Shown: one piece after another, positions 1-8,879 of the stretch
Layout of the letters: every line of letters begins with the position of its first letter
Numbering within the stretch: position 1 is the stretch's first letter
Assembly (NCBI GenBank): GCA_937997635.1
Contig: CALLFA010000066.1
Span: 1 to 52,279 of the forward strand
Direction: 5' to 3'
Length of the DNA: 52,279 nt
DNA from: an uncultured Saprospiraceae bacterium
GTDB taxonomy: Bacteria > Bacteroidota > Bacteroidia > Chitinophagales > Saprospiraceae
The notes under the pieces: model-generated
What the model saw: the letters and a program-made list of their open reading frames with translations, nothing else
The model's database searches: none
What the model was told of the DNA's origin: nothing
Position numbers and translations under genes: made by a program

Positions 1-843
1 GAAGAAACAAATACCATTGTTGACATAGCTAGCGCCGACGCACAGTTTTCTACATTAGTGGCAGCTCTACAAAGAGCTGATTTAGTAGATGCTTTAAATT
101 CTGCAGGTCCATTTACTGTATTTGCTCCAACGAATGAGGCATTCGAAATTTTACTTGCTGAAAATGGAGTTAGTAGTCTTGATGAATTGTCTGTAGATGT
201 TCTTCGTAATATTTTGCTTTATCATGTTTTAGACGACGTTGTGGAGAGTTCTGATTTGTCAAATGGATATATCCCGACTATAAATACAACTGGTCCAGAT
301 GGAACAGCCCTTGATTTATTCGTAGACATTATAGCTACGGGGCCTACGTTGAATTTTGTATCAAACATAACTACTGTAGATATAGATGCTGATAACGGCA
401 TTGTACATGTCATTGATCGAGTCTTGAATCCACCTTCTATAGTAGAGATTCTTGCATTCAATCCGAGATTTAACACATTATTCGATGCAATATTTGATGC
501 AGATCTTCTTGATGCTTTGAGTGCATCAGGACCCTTTACACTTTTTGCACCTACGAACGAAGCGTTCGACGGATTATTGACAAATCTTGGAGTCTCTGAA
601 ATTTCTGAGATCCCTGTAGAGACTTTGACAAATGTATTGCTATACCATGTTGTCAGTGGTAATATTCGTTCTTCTGATTTGACAAATGGTATGGTGTCTA
701 CATTAAATGAAAATAATATGATCGAAATTAACACTGATAATGGGGCGTCCTTAAATGGAGATGTAAACATAGTTGAAGCTGATGTACAAGGAACTAATGG
801 TGTTATACATTTCATAGATCAAGTTTTAGTGCCAGAATTTTAA
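1..843 (+). CDS. Fasciclin (FAS1) domain protein, 3' part only
   Basis: The reading frame is open from base 1, so the gene starts outside the window; 280 residues are visible. Two FAS1 domains lie in tandem, roughly residues 4-143 and 144-280. Each shows the family hallmarks: the FAPTNEAF motif (residues near 40 and 184), an LLYHV block, and a closing GIVHVID or GVIHFID strand followed by a V-L pair. FAS1 domains mediate adhesion at the cell surface, and bacterial versions are usually secreted or lipid-anchored; the export signal would be in the missing 5' part. The protein ends right after the second domain, with no T9SS sorting tail. A strong terminator follows 20 bases later. The family call is secure; the ligand is unknown. 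Confidence 0.93.
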   Translation, partial: EETNTIVDIASADAQFSTLVAALQRADLVDALNSAGPFTVFAPTNEAFEILLAENGVSSLDELSVDVLRNILLYHVLDDVVESSDLSNGYIPTINTTGPDGTALDLFVDIIATGPTLNFVSNITTVDIDADNGIVHVIDRVLNPPSIVEILAFNPRFNTLFDAIFDADLLDALSASGPFTLFAPTNEAFDGLLTNLGVSEISEIPVETLTNVLLYHVVSGNIRSSDLTNGMVSTLNENNMIEINTDNGASLNGDVNIVEADVQGTNGVIHFIDQVLVPEF

Positions 844-861
844 TTATGCGTTAATTGGCAC

Positions 862-891
862 GTTGAGCAGTTTAGGCTGCTCAACTTTTTT
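862..891 (+). terminator. Rho-independent terminator after the fasciclin gene
   Basis: A perfect 9-bp stem (GTTGAGCAG with CTGCTCAAC) closes a six-base loop and is followed at once by six T residues and then CTT. It sits about 20 bases after the fasciclin stop codon and before the sigma factor gene, so it separates the two transcription units. Confidence 0.9.
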
Positions 892-909
892 CTTAATTCT
901 CTGTTATAC

Positions 910-1500
910 ATGATAATTCATCTGCTAAATCAAATGCCTCAACTGTCTGGATTGCTGTCAGGAAATAGGGCTGCTCAGAAAAACTTCTACGAGCAGTATA
1001 AAATTCAGATGTTCAAACTATGCAGAATGTACATAAAAGACAGACATTCTGCTGAAGATGCTTTGCAGGAAGGCTTCGTAAAAGTGTTTAAATCAATTGA
1101 AACATATGATCCTGCAAAGGGTAAGTTTGAAAAATGGATGCGTAAGATTTTCACCAATACTTGCTTAGCTCACTTAAGAAAATCTAAAAGTATAATCTCT
1201 CAAACAGTCGAATTAAATACAGTTATTAATGTGTTGAACCAGTCGTTTGATGAGTCAAATGTTACGAATTTATCATTGAACAAGATTTATACTCTTTTAC
1301 ACCAATTGCCAGATGGTTATAGAATGGTTTTTGTCATGTATTTTATTGAAGGCTATAGTCACGCAGAAATTGCAAACCACCTTGGCATTACTGAAAATAC
1401 ATCAAAATCACAGCTCTTTAAATCAAAAAAGAAAGTCCAACAATTAATTGCAGAAAATTTTCCTACCGAGTATTCTAAATACAGCAAAACAGCACAGTAA
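910..1500 (+). CDS. ECF-type RNA polymerase sigma factor
   Basis: The 196-residue product has the two-region layout of extracytoplasmic-function sigma-70 factors. Region 2 is at about residues 22-92, with the SAEDALQEGFVKVFKSI core-binding helix and the KFEKWMRKI stretch. Region 4 is at about residues 125-180, with LPDGYRMVF followed by the helix-turn-helix GYSHAEIANHLGI. ECF factors redirect RNA polymerase to a small regulon, often envelope functions. The next gene starts two bases after this stop and encodes a membrane protein, the usual place for a partner that holds the sigma factor inactive. An in-frame ATG at 940 is an alternative start; 910 gives the fuller helix before region 2. Confidence 0.92.
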   Translation: MIIHLLNQMPQLSGLLSGNRAAQKNFYEQYKIQMFKLCRMYIKDRHSAEDALQEGFVKVFKSIETYDPAKGKFEKWMRKIFTNTCLAHLRKSKSIISQTVELNTVINVLNQSFDESNVTNLSLNKIYTLLHQLPDGYRMVFVMYFIEGYSHAEIANHLGITENTSKSQLFKSKKKVQQLIAENFPTEYSKYSKTAQ

Positions 1501-1501
1501 T

Positions 1502-3031
1502 ATGGGGTGGGAAGATTTACATAATGAAATGAATTCGAATCATGCAGAAGATGATTTTGTTATACCTAGCGATCACGTTTGGGATGATATCAATGCAGAG
1601 TTGAATGGCAATAAAGATAACCGAGCCTGGTTTTTATTTATTGGTTTGTTTTTATTAGGCAGCTGTTATTTTATATTCAATGACTCCATACATGAAGATG
1701 AATATAATAGCGCAGACAAGTCTAAGTATGATGTTCGGGCAAAGATTCAAACGAATTCAAACAATTATGATTTAGTTAACATTAATGCAAGCTTACATGA
1801 AGAGGAAACTGAAGTAAATGAAGACATTCTGACAAGTAAAGTGAATAAGGAAATAAAGAGTGAACGATCGGTAAGTCTGTCAGATAAAAATCTTACAAAA
1901 AAGAATAATTTAATTAATAAAAGAGATCAAACTATTGATCGATCTTCTTCGCAATCAAATGTGACTGAAACAAATAATTTAGCAGGTTCAAATTCTGACA
2001 GTTATGATACAGATTTTAATTTTAAACAATTTGTATGGCTTGAAACTCATGATAAAGAAATTACAACGAACTCTATACTGAAATCGCACAGCAAATCCCA
2101 AGATGCCAATGATGTAGAAAGCAGAGTAATTAATCAGATTGACCACCAACGAACTATGATTTTTCCTAGTCACCTTACAAGAAAAAATTCTGTTCTATTT
2201 TTTGAAAAACAGGATGTTGGTTTAAATGATAAAATGGTATTTCTTGAGAATAAAAACAAACGAATAAATAGAGCCCTCCGTATATCAGTGCTTGGATATA
2301 GCTCTCTTAGCGATTATAACATAAATGATTTTTCTGGATTTGGAACATTAGAATTTGATTTAAAATCTAATTTAAGTACTGGCTATGTTTTTGAATTAGA
2401 GAAGTATCTAACAAATCGGTTATTCATATCAACTGGTTTTGGAGTCGATCATTCTCATTTTGACGCAGACTATAGCTTTGACATTTCCGATAATGAAATA
2501 TTGAACACTGCTCAACAAAATGGGCAATCGATAACAAGTGTAGTAAAACAAATCCCTTCTCTCGCAGGTAATCTGACAAGTGTATTTGAAATAAATACAT
2601 TTCAAAATCTGCAGTCGAACAACTATTCTGTAAATCTCGGTCACGACTATAAGACAATTTATATTCCACTCTCCATTGGTTATAAGATTCTAGATCAAGA
2701 CAGACTAAATATGACGATGTCAGTACAAGCAGATTTTTCTAAAAGACTTTTGTCTATTGATACGGGCGTCAACTCCATTCGCTCTGGTGATCCATTGGAA
2801 AGTATTCAGCTTCGAGAGTTTTCTGGAAATGCAACAGAGATAAATCCATTTCGCATTTACAACATATACGTAGGACCTAAGACAGAATTTCTGTATTCAA
2901 TTACCCATAGTCTTCATGTAGGAATGCACCTCAGTTACTCAAAGGCTATCAACACCATATACAGCGATACTAATTTTTCTGTAGATAGACAATTCATCAG
3001 ATCCGGACTTAAGCTTACACTTTCAATCTGA
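1502..3031 (+). CDS. Membrane protein with one TM helix and a C-terminal beta-barrel-like region; possible anti-sigma partner
   Basis: I start this 509-residue protein at the ATG two bases after the sigma factor stop; an in-frame ATG at 1448 would overlap the sigma gene. The N-terminal 40 residues are acidic and presumably cytosolic. A single hydrophobic helix follows (about 42-59, AWFLFIGLFLLGSCYF), then a long polar, Ser/Asn/Lys-rich linker to about residue 250. The C-terminal half has alternating aromatic and polar strands and ends in a short amphipathic strand (SGLKLTLSI), like Bacteroidota outer-membrane beta-barrel proteins. This sigma factor plus TM-linker-barrel arrangement recurs in Bacteroidota, and the TM part may act as anti-sigma. 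That role is inferred from position; no zinc-binding anti-sigma motif is visible. Confidence 0.75.
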   Translation: MGWEDLHNEMNSNHAEDDFVIPSDHVWDDINAELNGNKDNRAWFLFIGLFLLGSCYFIFNDSIHEDEYNSADKSKYDVRAKIQTNSNNYDLVNINASLHEEETEVNEDILTSKVNKEIKSERSVSLSDKNLTKKNNLINKRDQTIDRSSSQSNVTETNNLAGSNSDSYDTDFNFKQFVWLETHDKEITTNSILKSHSKSQDANDVESRVINQIDHQRTMIFPSHLTRKNSVLFFEKQDVGLNDKMVFLENKNKRINRALRISVLGYSSLSDYNINDFSGFGTLEFDLKSNLSTGYVFELEKYLTNRLFISTGFGVDHSHFDADYSFDISDNEILNTAQQNGQSITSVVKQIPSLAGNLTSVFEINTFQNLQSNNYSVNLGHDYKTIYIPLSIGYKILDQDRLNMTMSVQADFSKRLLSIDTGVNSIRSGDPLESIQLREFSGNATEINPFRIYNIYVGPKTEFLYSITHSLHVGMHLSYSKAINTIYSDTNFSVDRQFIRSGLKLTLSI

Positions 3032-3121
3032 TCTGTCAACTTAAATAAGTTTAGTATTGGCAATAGTTATACCTTGTAGCCAAATATACCTTACGATTTA
3101 ATTTGAATCAGATAATATCAT

Positions 3122-4030
3122 ATGGAAGCAATTCTCTCACTGGATAGAGTTCGTAAATCCTATCATAAGCATTTAGCCGTTGATGACATTAGTTTTAATA
3201 TGCCTAAAGGAAGCATCTTTGGTTTATTAGGGCCGAATGGTGCTGGAAAAACTTCTCTCATAAGAATAATAACAACCATTACACAAGCGGATTCTGGTCA
3301 AGTGTACATCGATGGAGAAAAGTTAAATTCGAATCACCCAAAAGATATCGGATACATGCCTGAAGAAAGAGGATTGTATAAGAAAATGAAAGTAGGCGAG
3401 CAACTCGTCTATCTTGCTCAGCTTAAAGGAATGCCAAAAAACCAAGCGAAATCTTCCATCAAAGGCTGGATGGAGAAATTCGAAATAGAGGACTGGTGGG
3501 GAAAGAAAATAGAAGAGCTTTCAAAAGGCATGCAGCAAAAAGTGCAATTCATTGCTACCGTCTTACACAAACCAAAACTATTGATTCTGGATGAACCGTT
3601 CTCTGGACTCGATCCCATCAATACCAATTTGATTAAAGACGAAATCCATCAACTTAGAGAAGAAGGATCAAGCGTGATTTTCTCTACCCATCGAATGGAA
3701 CAAGTGGAAGAAATTTGTGAAAGAATTGTATTGGTAAGTCAAGGAAAGAACATATTGGAGGGCAAGGTTGATGCCATCAAAAATGATTTTAAGGAAAATC
3801 TGTTCAAAATAGAATTTGAGGGAAAATTACCTAATGAATTAAATGGGCATTTTGAAGTTATTTCCGATACCGACAAAGAATTGATCATTAAAGCAGATGG
3901 AAATACGAATTCAAATGTGCTGTTAAAAGAAATTATGGAAAGAGGATTTGAGATTAAATCTTTTCATGAAATGTTGCCAAGCCTGAACGAAATATTCATC
4001 AAACAAGTAGAAGGCAAAAGCTATGAATAA
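3122..4030 (+). CDS. ABC transporter ATP-binding protein (NatA-like)
   Basis: This 302-residue ATPase is complete. Walker A is GPNGAGKTS at residues 38-45, the signature is LSKGMQQKVQ, Walker B is LLILDEPFSGLDP, and the H-loop is STHR. The last ~80 residues form the extra C-terminal domain typical of ABC-2 type exporters of the NatA/CcmA group. The stop codon overlaps the start of the permease gene by eight bases, so the two are translationally coupled and surely form one exporter. NatA relatives power sodium, drug or antibiotic efflux; the substrate cannot be told from sequence. Confidence 0.95.
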   Translation: MEAILSLDRVRKSYHKHLAVDDISFNMPKGSIFGLLGPNGAGKTSLIRIITTITQADSGQVYIDGEKLNSNHPKDIGYMPEERGLYKKMKVGEQLVYLAQLKGMPKNQAKSSIKGWMEKFEIEDWWGKKIEELSKGMQQKVQFIATVLHKPKLLILDEPFSGLDPINTNLIKDEIHQLREEGSSVIFSTHRMEQVEEICERIVLVSQGKNILEGKVDAIKNDFKENLFKIEFEGKLPNELNGHFEVISDTDKELIIKADGNTNSNVLLKEIMERGFEIKSFHEMLPSLNEIFIKQVEGKSYE

Positions 4031-5378
4031 AATTTGGTTAATCACGAAAAGAGAATATTTCTCAAGAGTAAAAAATAAATCGTTTATTCTAACAACATTA
4101 TTGATGCCACTTGGCATATTAATCTTTGGAGCAGTAGCAGCTTGGATATTTTCTCAGAGCTCAGATAAAGCAAAGACAATTGCTGTGGTTGATCCTGCTG
4201 GTATCCTTACGGATAATATGCCAAAGCTAAACAACATTAATTTTATATTAAGCGATAAGGACCTACAAGCGTTAGGTGAAGATGTGAAAAATGAATCCTT
4301 AGATGGCGTTTTAGAAATTCCATCTGAAATAGACTTAAAATCAAAAAACCTGAATATAAATTATTATTCAGATGATTTATTAGCTATCGATGAAAGCATG
4401 AGTATTACGAGTTCCATTCGGTCTAGTGTGCGCAATTATAAAATTAAAGCACTTGGGTTCGATAAAGAGATTATTGATAACTTAAGAGTCGATGTTGATT
4501 TAGCGCCGAGTTCAATAAAGAAATTAACTGGTGATAAAATTGAGGAAGGAGAACGAGAGATCAATGAATATACCGGAACGATAGGTGCTATTTTAGGTGG
4601 AGTGATCGGCTATTTGATGTTTTTTATTATCCTGTTGTATGGATCTTTAGTTATGCGTTCGGTGATGGAAGAAAAAGTAAACCGTATTTCAGAGGTAATG
4701 ATTTCATCGGTAAAGCCTTTTGAATTGATGATGGGGAAAATACTTGGTGTAGGATTGGCTGGGTTGACACAATTAGGTATTTGGTTGGTATTTGTTCCTG
4801 TTATTTTAATGATCGTAATGCCATTCATAGGTGTTTCATCTCCTGATGTCACTGATATGGTCAACATACCTGAAGCAGAAATGAAAGCAGCAATGGAATC
4901 TGCTCCAAATAATGAAGATTTAGCGCAGATATTAAAAGGCTTGTCTGAGGTAAACTGGTTGAAGCTAATTCCTCTGACATTAATTTATTTCTTTGGAGGA
5001 TATTTTGCATACGCAGCATTATTTGCAGCAGTGGGATCAGCAGTCGGTGAAGACATTAATGAAGGACAGTCATTGACCTTTCCAATCATGATTCCATTAA
5101 TTATTAGTATGTACATCAGTATGAGTGCTGTCACAGCTCCAGATTCTTCAATGGCAGTCTGGGCCTCAATGATCCCATTACTGTCCTCCGTAGTCATGCC
5201 TGTGCGCTTGCCTTTGGATCCCGCTTGGTGGCAAATTTTAATATCGATTGCTTTATTGATTGTATTTATTTTCGCAACGGTATGGCTTGCAGGAAGAATC
5301 TATCGCGTAGGTATTTTGATGTATGGCAAAAAGGCAAGTATAAAGGAATTGAGTCGATGGATATTTTATAAGAGCTAG
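4023..5378 (+). CDS. ABC-2 type transporter permease (NatB-like)
   Basis: The 451-residue membrane partner of the preceding ATPase has the NatB/ABC-2 topology. One TM helix lies near residues 24-46 (TTLLMPLGILIFGAVAAWIF), then an extracytoplasmic domain of about 140 residues, then a cluster of five or six helices from residue 187 on, with the conserved EEKVNRISEVMISSV stretch after the second helix. That motif is typical of permeases pairing with NatA-type ATPases. The ATG overlaps the end of the ATPase gene. A palindromic repeat element begins three bases after the stop and may end the transcript. Substrate unknown. Confidence 0.93.
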   Translation: MNKIWLITKREYFSRVKNKSFILTTLLMPLGILIFGAVAAWIFSQSSDKAKTIAVVDPAGILTDNMPKLNNINFILSDKDLQALGEDVKNESLDGVLEIPSEIDLKSKNLNINYYSDDLLAIDESMSITSSIRSSVRNYKIKALGFDKEIIDNLRVDVDLAPSSIKKLTGDKIEEGEREINEYTGTIGAILGGVIGYLMFFIILLYGSLVMRSVMEEKVNRISEVMISSVKPFELMMGKILGVGLAGLTQLGIWLVFVPVILMIVMPFIGVSSPDVTDMVNIPEAEMKAAMESAPNNEDLAQILKGLSEVNWLKLIPLTLIYFFGGYFAYAALFAAVGSAVGEDINEGQSLTFPIMIPLIISMYISMSAVTAPDSSMAVWASMIPLLSSVVMPVRLPLDPAWWQILISIALLIVFIFATVWLAGRIYRVGILMYGKKASIKELSRWIFYKS

Positions 5379-5381
5379 CCG

Positions 5382-5537
5382 ATATATACCAAAATGAAAA
5401 TAGTTTGACCGTTTCTTACTTGATTTTTTATCTGTTCTCATCGTTGAAAATACTCGTGAATACCTGCATTCACTGCGTTTTTCGTCTTGACAACAGACAA
5501 AACATCTACGTAATAAATCAGTCAAACCATTCTCCTT
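5382..5537 (-). repeat. 156-bp imperfect palindromic element, copy 1
   Basis: Given on the minus strand, this segment matches 46133-46288 with about five substitutions in 156 bp and no gaps; both flanks diverge sharply. The two ends are imperfect inverted repeats of each other, about 30 bp each around a shared GTTTGAC. The middle also folds: TCTGTT pairs with AACAGA, and GTGAAT...ATTCAC closes a six-base loop at about 5456-5473. The whole unit can therefore form one long hairpin. It begins three bases after the permease stop. No transposase is encoded in it. It resembles a MITE or a REP-like element. Confidence 0.85.
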
Positions 5538-5622
5538 CTGGTATTGTTATTAGAACACCTTTTCTAGTTGAGTTACTTTAGTTTATTCTTGTGAATAATA
5601 ATACCTTCATCTTTATTCCTAA

Positions 5623-6570
5623 ATGATGGCGTGGATCTGCAAAGTATTTTTCTGTTTTCTTTTTTTATATACGACTGTATCAGGACAACAAAGGTTACAG
5701 ACAGATCACCACGTACATATCTTCTCAGAAGATTTATTGAAGTATATTAAAAGCCAACGATTACTAAGTAATTCCTTCAATAAAGAAGAGGCTTATTATA
5801 CAGACATAGATACCATACTAAAGTATTCAGCGGCAGAAAAGTTGTGGCTTATTTCAACAGGATATGCATATGCCACAAGTCCCGGTCTTAAAACTGAACT
5901 CAAGCTCCAATTACTGGAGCATCAGCATCTTCACAAAGCTGCTGTAAAATATCCGAATAGGGTAGAGCCTTTCTACAGTGTAAATCCATTGAAGCCCTAT
6001 GCACTTCGGCTAGTAAGACGGGCGCATAAGTATTTGGCGTTCAAAGGGATTAAATTACATTTCCAGTCATCTCAATTAGAATTTCAAAATCAAGGCCATG
6101 TCAGACGCTTGCAAGAGTTGTTTTCTTATACAGGCAAATGTAATATTCCTGTCATTCTGCATTTCCAAAACCATAAAAATGGCATCAATACTGCAGATAT
6201 AGATTTTTTCTTTAACTCTATACTACCTAGAGAATACAAGCATCAATTAATCTTTGCACATCTAGGAAGTGCAGGCTGGCTTAAGCAAAAGGACGTGGAA
6301 AATGCGAAATTCATTAAACTCATAGCTGATGATCATCCGAATATTGAGATCAAATTCGATCTTTCTGCAATACTGCACCCGAATTTGAACAATATTGAAT
6401 TATTGACAAATAAAGAATTATCTGATTTAATAAAGTCCATTGGTCCAAAGCAACTTTTATTTGGTAGTGATTATCCCCTTTATACAAGTAAAGAGTATTT
6501 AAAAACGATTCAAGGCACATTATCTTTAAATCGAAGACGGTGGAAGAAGCTCTTAAGAAATACTTGGTAA
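5623..6570 (+). CDS. Secreted amidohydrolase-like (TIM-barrel) protein
   Basis: The 315-residue product starts with a signal peptide (about residues 1-21, cleavage near VSG|QQ). The mature part begins with the metal-binding HxH of the amidohydrolase superfamily (TDHHVHIF, near residue 28). It continues with a middle strand carrying IPVILHFQNH, then LIFAHLGSAGW, and ends with LLFGSDYPLY, matching the HxH, second His and terminal Asp ligands of amidohydrolase family 2 enzymes. Such enzymes hydrolyse or decarboxylate small cyclic or carboxylic substrates; the substrate here is not predictable. ATG codons at 5623 and 5626 are both possible starts. It appears to be transcribed alone. Confidence 0.8.
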   Translation: MMAWICKVFFCFLFLYTTVSGQQRLQTDHHVHIFSEDLLKYIKSQRLLSNSFNKEEAYYTDIDTILKYSAAEKLWLISTGYAYATSPGLKTELKLQLLEHQHLHKAAVKYPNRVEPFYSVNPLKPYALRLVRRAHKYLAFKGIKLHFQSSQLEFQNQGHVRRLQELFSYTGKCNIPVILHFQNHKNGINTADIDFFFNSILPREYKHQLIFAHLGSAGWLKQKDVENAKFIKLIADDHPNIEIKFDLSAILHPNLNNIELLTNKELSDLIKSIGPKQLLFGSDYPLYTSKEYLKTIQGTLSLNRRRWKKLLRNTW

Positions 6571-6868
6571 TTCCATATATGAATAACAAGGGGTTCTTTA
6601 CTGATGGTTGTGCCAAAATATTCAACTAAGTAACCATACAATTAGAATGACCGGTTTTATCATATCAAATTTTAGTCTACATAGGGAATTTTCATTTTCA
6701 AATATTTAGTAATCAATTAGATACAATTTAAATAATTAACACATATAAGTATATTGTTATATGTTATTGATTATCAGTGCATTATCTATTGATAAGTCAG
6801 TCATAATTGTTAGATTTACTAAACAGAAAGACTTCCCATTTTTTAATTGCATGAATCATTAACTGACT
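6571..6868. other. AT-rich intergenic stretch
   Basis: 298 bases between the amidohydrolase-like gene and the first surface-protein gene. It is strongly AT-rich with runs such as TATATTGTTATATG and presumably holds the promoter of the gene at 6869. I see no ORF, strong hairpin or repeat in it. Confidence 0.5.
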
Positions 6869-8851
6869 ATGAGCATTCGAAAAAACCTTGTCGCCTTACT
6901 GCCAACACTTTTATTATTTCTCACTGTTAATAATCAATCGGCCATTGCGCAGTGCGGTGATCTTTACATCGCTGGTGTGATTGACGGACCTCTTTCTGGT
7001 GGTAACCCTAAAGGAGTATTGTTCTGTGCGAGCGCCAATATTGCTGACCTTAGTATATATGGCTTTGGATCTGCGAATAATGGAGGTGGTACTGATGGAG
7101 AAGAATTTACTTTCCCTACAAGTACCTTAAATGCAGGAGATTGTTTCTGGGTAGCTAATGAATCAACTGAGTTTAACAACTGGTTTGGATTTACACCTTG
7201 TTTTACAGATTCAGGAGCAACGATAAACGGTGATGATGCTATTGAATTGTTCTGTAACGGCAATGTGGTAGATCTATTTGGAGACATTAATATGGGTGGC
7301 AGTGGGTTATGTTGGGACTATTTGGATGGATGGGCTGCAAATAATATGAGTATGCAGAATGGAGGTGCATTTGATTGCAATGATTATGCGTTCAGTGGGA
7401 TTAATGCCTTAGACGGCGAAACATCAAATGCAACTGCAATAAATCCATTTCCCATTTCGACCCAAACCTGTCCTGTACAAATGCTAGACTGTGCAATTAC
7501 TAATGTCACAGTTATGCAAGACGGCACATGTTCTGGTGATGATGCTAGTTATGAAATATGCGCTGATGTCACTGGCGGCTCAGGAAACTATGATCTTGTT
7601 GATGTAGATAATGCCAATGCCATAGTATCATCTCTGACAGGTCAAATGGATGGTACAATCTGTTTTATGGTGACATTAACTGGACCGACAACTGCAGCAG
7701 CTTTAAATGTCGATGTTGTCGATAATATGGATGCAACTTGCATAAGCGGGTCTCCAGTGGCAGTAACAATTCCAGCTTGTCCGATTACGACTTGTTCGAT
7801 CACTAATGTCACTGTAATGGCAGATGGTTCATGCTCTGGTAACGATGCTACCTATACGATATGCGCAGATGTAGCAGCAGGAAGTGGTAACTATGATCTC
7901 GTAGATACTGGAAACGGAAATGCAGTCTTAGCAGCTTTGTCTGCTCAACCTGATGGTAACATTTGTTTTACTGTCACATTAACTGGTCCAACAACAGCGA
8001 GCACCATAAGTGTTGATGTTTTGGATAATGGCGATCCAAGCTGTATTGGTGGCTCACCAACTACAGTGACTATCCCAGTGTGTCCTATTGTTTCATCATC
8101 AGATGTTTTCATTTCTGAGCTAAGTTATGACCCATGTGGAGATCAAGGAAGTGATGGAGACTGCGAATACATAATATTAACCAATCCAAGTGCTTCAGCA
8201 GTAGATTTAACTGGCTTCACAATTACTAATGCAGTGACATTCACCTTCCCTGCTGGAACAATGATACCTGCAGGCGGGACATTATCTATTGGCTCTTCCA
8301 CTAATTGTACAGGACTAGCAGCCTTTGACCTTGCTAGCTTGGGTGGTAGTTTAGGAAATGGGGGTGAAACTGTTGATCTCCTAGACCCAAATGAGAATAT
8401 AGTGTACAGTGTAACTTATGACCCTGGAGACGGCGCTGATGGGAATTGTATGGCGCTATGCTATGACCAAAGTGGTACAGTATCAGAATGTCCAAGCAGC
8501 CTAGATACAGGAGGAATGTGTCCTGATTTATCTGCTCCTGCTCCACCTGTCATTATAACCGAAAGTACTTGTCCTTCTGGTGGTACAGTCCCTACGGGAG
8601 GCCTTATTGAATTACCTGCAACAGATTGTCCTACAGGTTCGACATTAGAATTCTCAGAAGATGGAATGAATTGGAGTCAAACACTTACCATTATGTATGA
8701 CCAAGATGGTCCACCGCAGACCATCTCGACAAGATGTATTTGTGACTCAGATCCGACAATGATTTCTCAGATAAGTGGCATTAGTACTAATCCTGGATCA
8801 TGTGCTGGATGCGCTGCGTCTATTTCTACATTTCCAGCTAACGGTAACTAA
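6869..8851 (+). CDS. Secreted surface protein with two lamin-tail-like domains
   Basis: This 660-residue protein has a signal peptide ending near residue 27 (SAIAQ|CG). Residues ~30-200 resemble a bacterial lamin-tail (LTD) domain, with SIYGFGSANNGGGTDGEEF, an INGDDAIELF stretch and a GINALDGETSNAT ending. Two ~100-residue repeats follow (about 205-410), each opening with ITNVTVM.DG.CSG and closing with SPxxVTIPxCPI. A second LTD-type domain (DVFISELSYDP onward) spans about 412-550. The last 100 residues are Cys-rich. There is no T9SS sorting tail, so how it stays on the surface is unclear. The giant surface-protein gene starts 28 bases downstream, so the two are very likely co-transcribed. 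Confidence 0.82.
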   Translation: MSIRKNLVALLPTLLLFLTVNNQSAIAQCGDLYIAGVIDGPLSGGNPKGVLFCASANIADLSIYGFGSANNGGGTDGEEFTFPTSTLNAGDCFWVANESTEFNNWFGFTPCFTDSGATINGDDAIELFCNGNVVDLFGDINMGGSGLCWDYLDGWAANNMSMQNGGAFDCNDYAFSGINALDGETSNATAINPFPISTQTCPVQMLDCAITNVTVMQDGTCSGDDASYEICADVTGGSGNYDLVDVDNANAIVSSLTGQMDGTICFMVTLTGPTTAAALNVDVVDNMDATCISGSPVAVTIPACPITTCSITNVTVMADGSCSGNDATYTICADVAAGSGNYDLVDTGNGNAVLAALSAQPDGNICFTVTLTGPTTASTISVDVLDNGDPSCIGGSPTTVTIPVCPIVSSSDVFISELSYDPCGDQGSDGDCEYIILTNPSASAVDLTGFTITNAVTFTFPAGTMIPAGGTLSIGSSTNCTGLAAFDLASLGGSLGNGGETVDLLDPNENIVYSVTYDPGDGADGNCMALCYDQSGTVSECPSSLDTGGMCPDLSAPAPPVIITESTCPSGGTVPTGGLIELPATDCPTGSTLEFSEDGMNWSQTLTIMYDQDGPPQTISTRCICDSDPTMISQISGISTNPGSCAGCAASISTFPANGN

Positions 8852-8879
8852 TCTAAACAAAAAATAAATTAGTACGCCC

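Noticed and set aside
222..815. Antisense ORF across the fasciclin gene
   Set aside because: Shadow of a strongly supported fasciclin coding frame.
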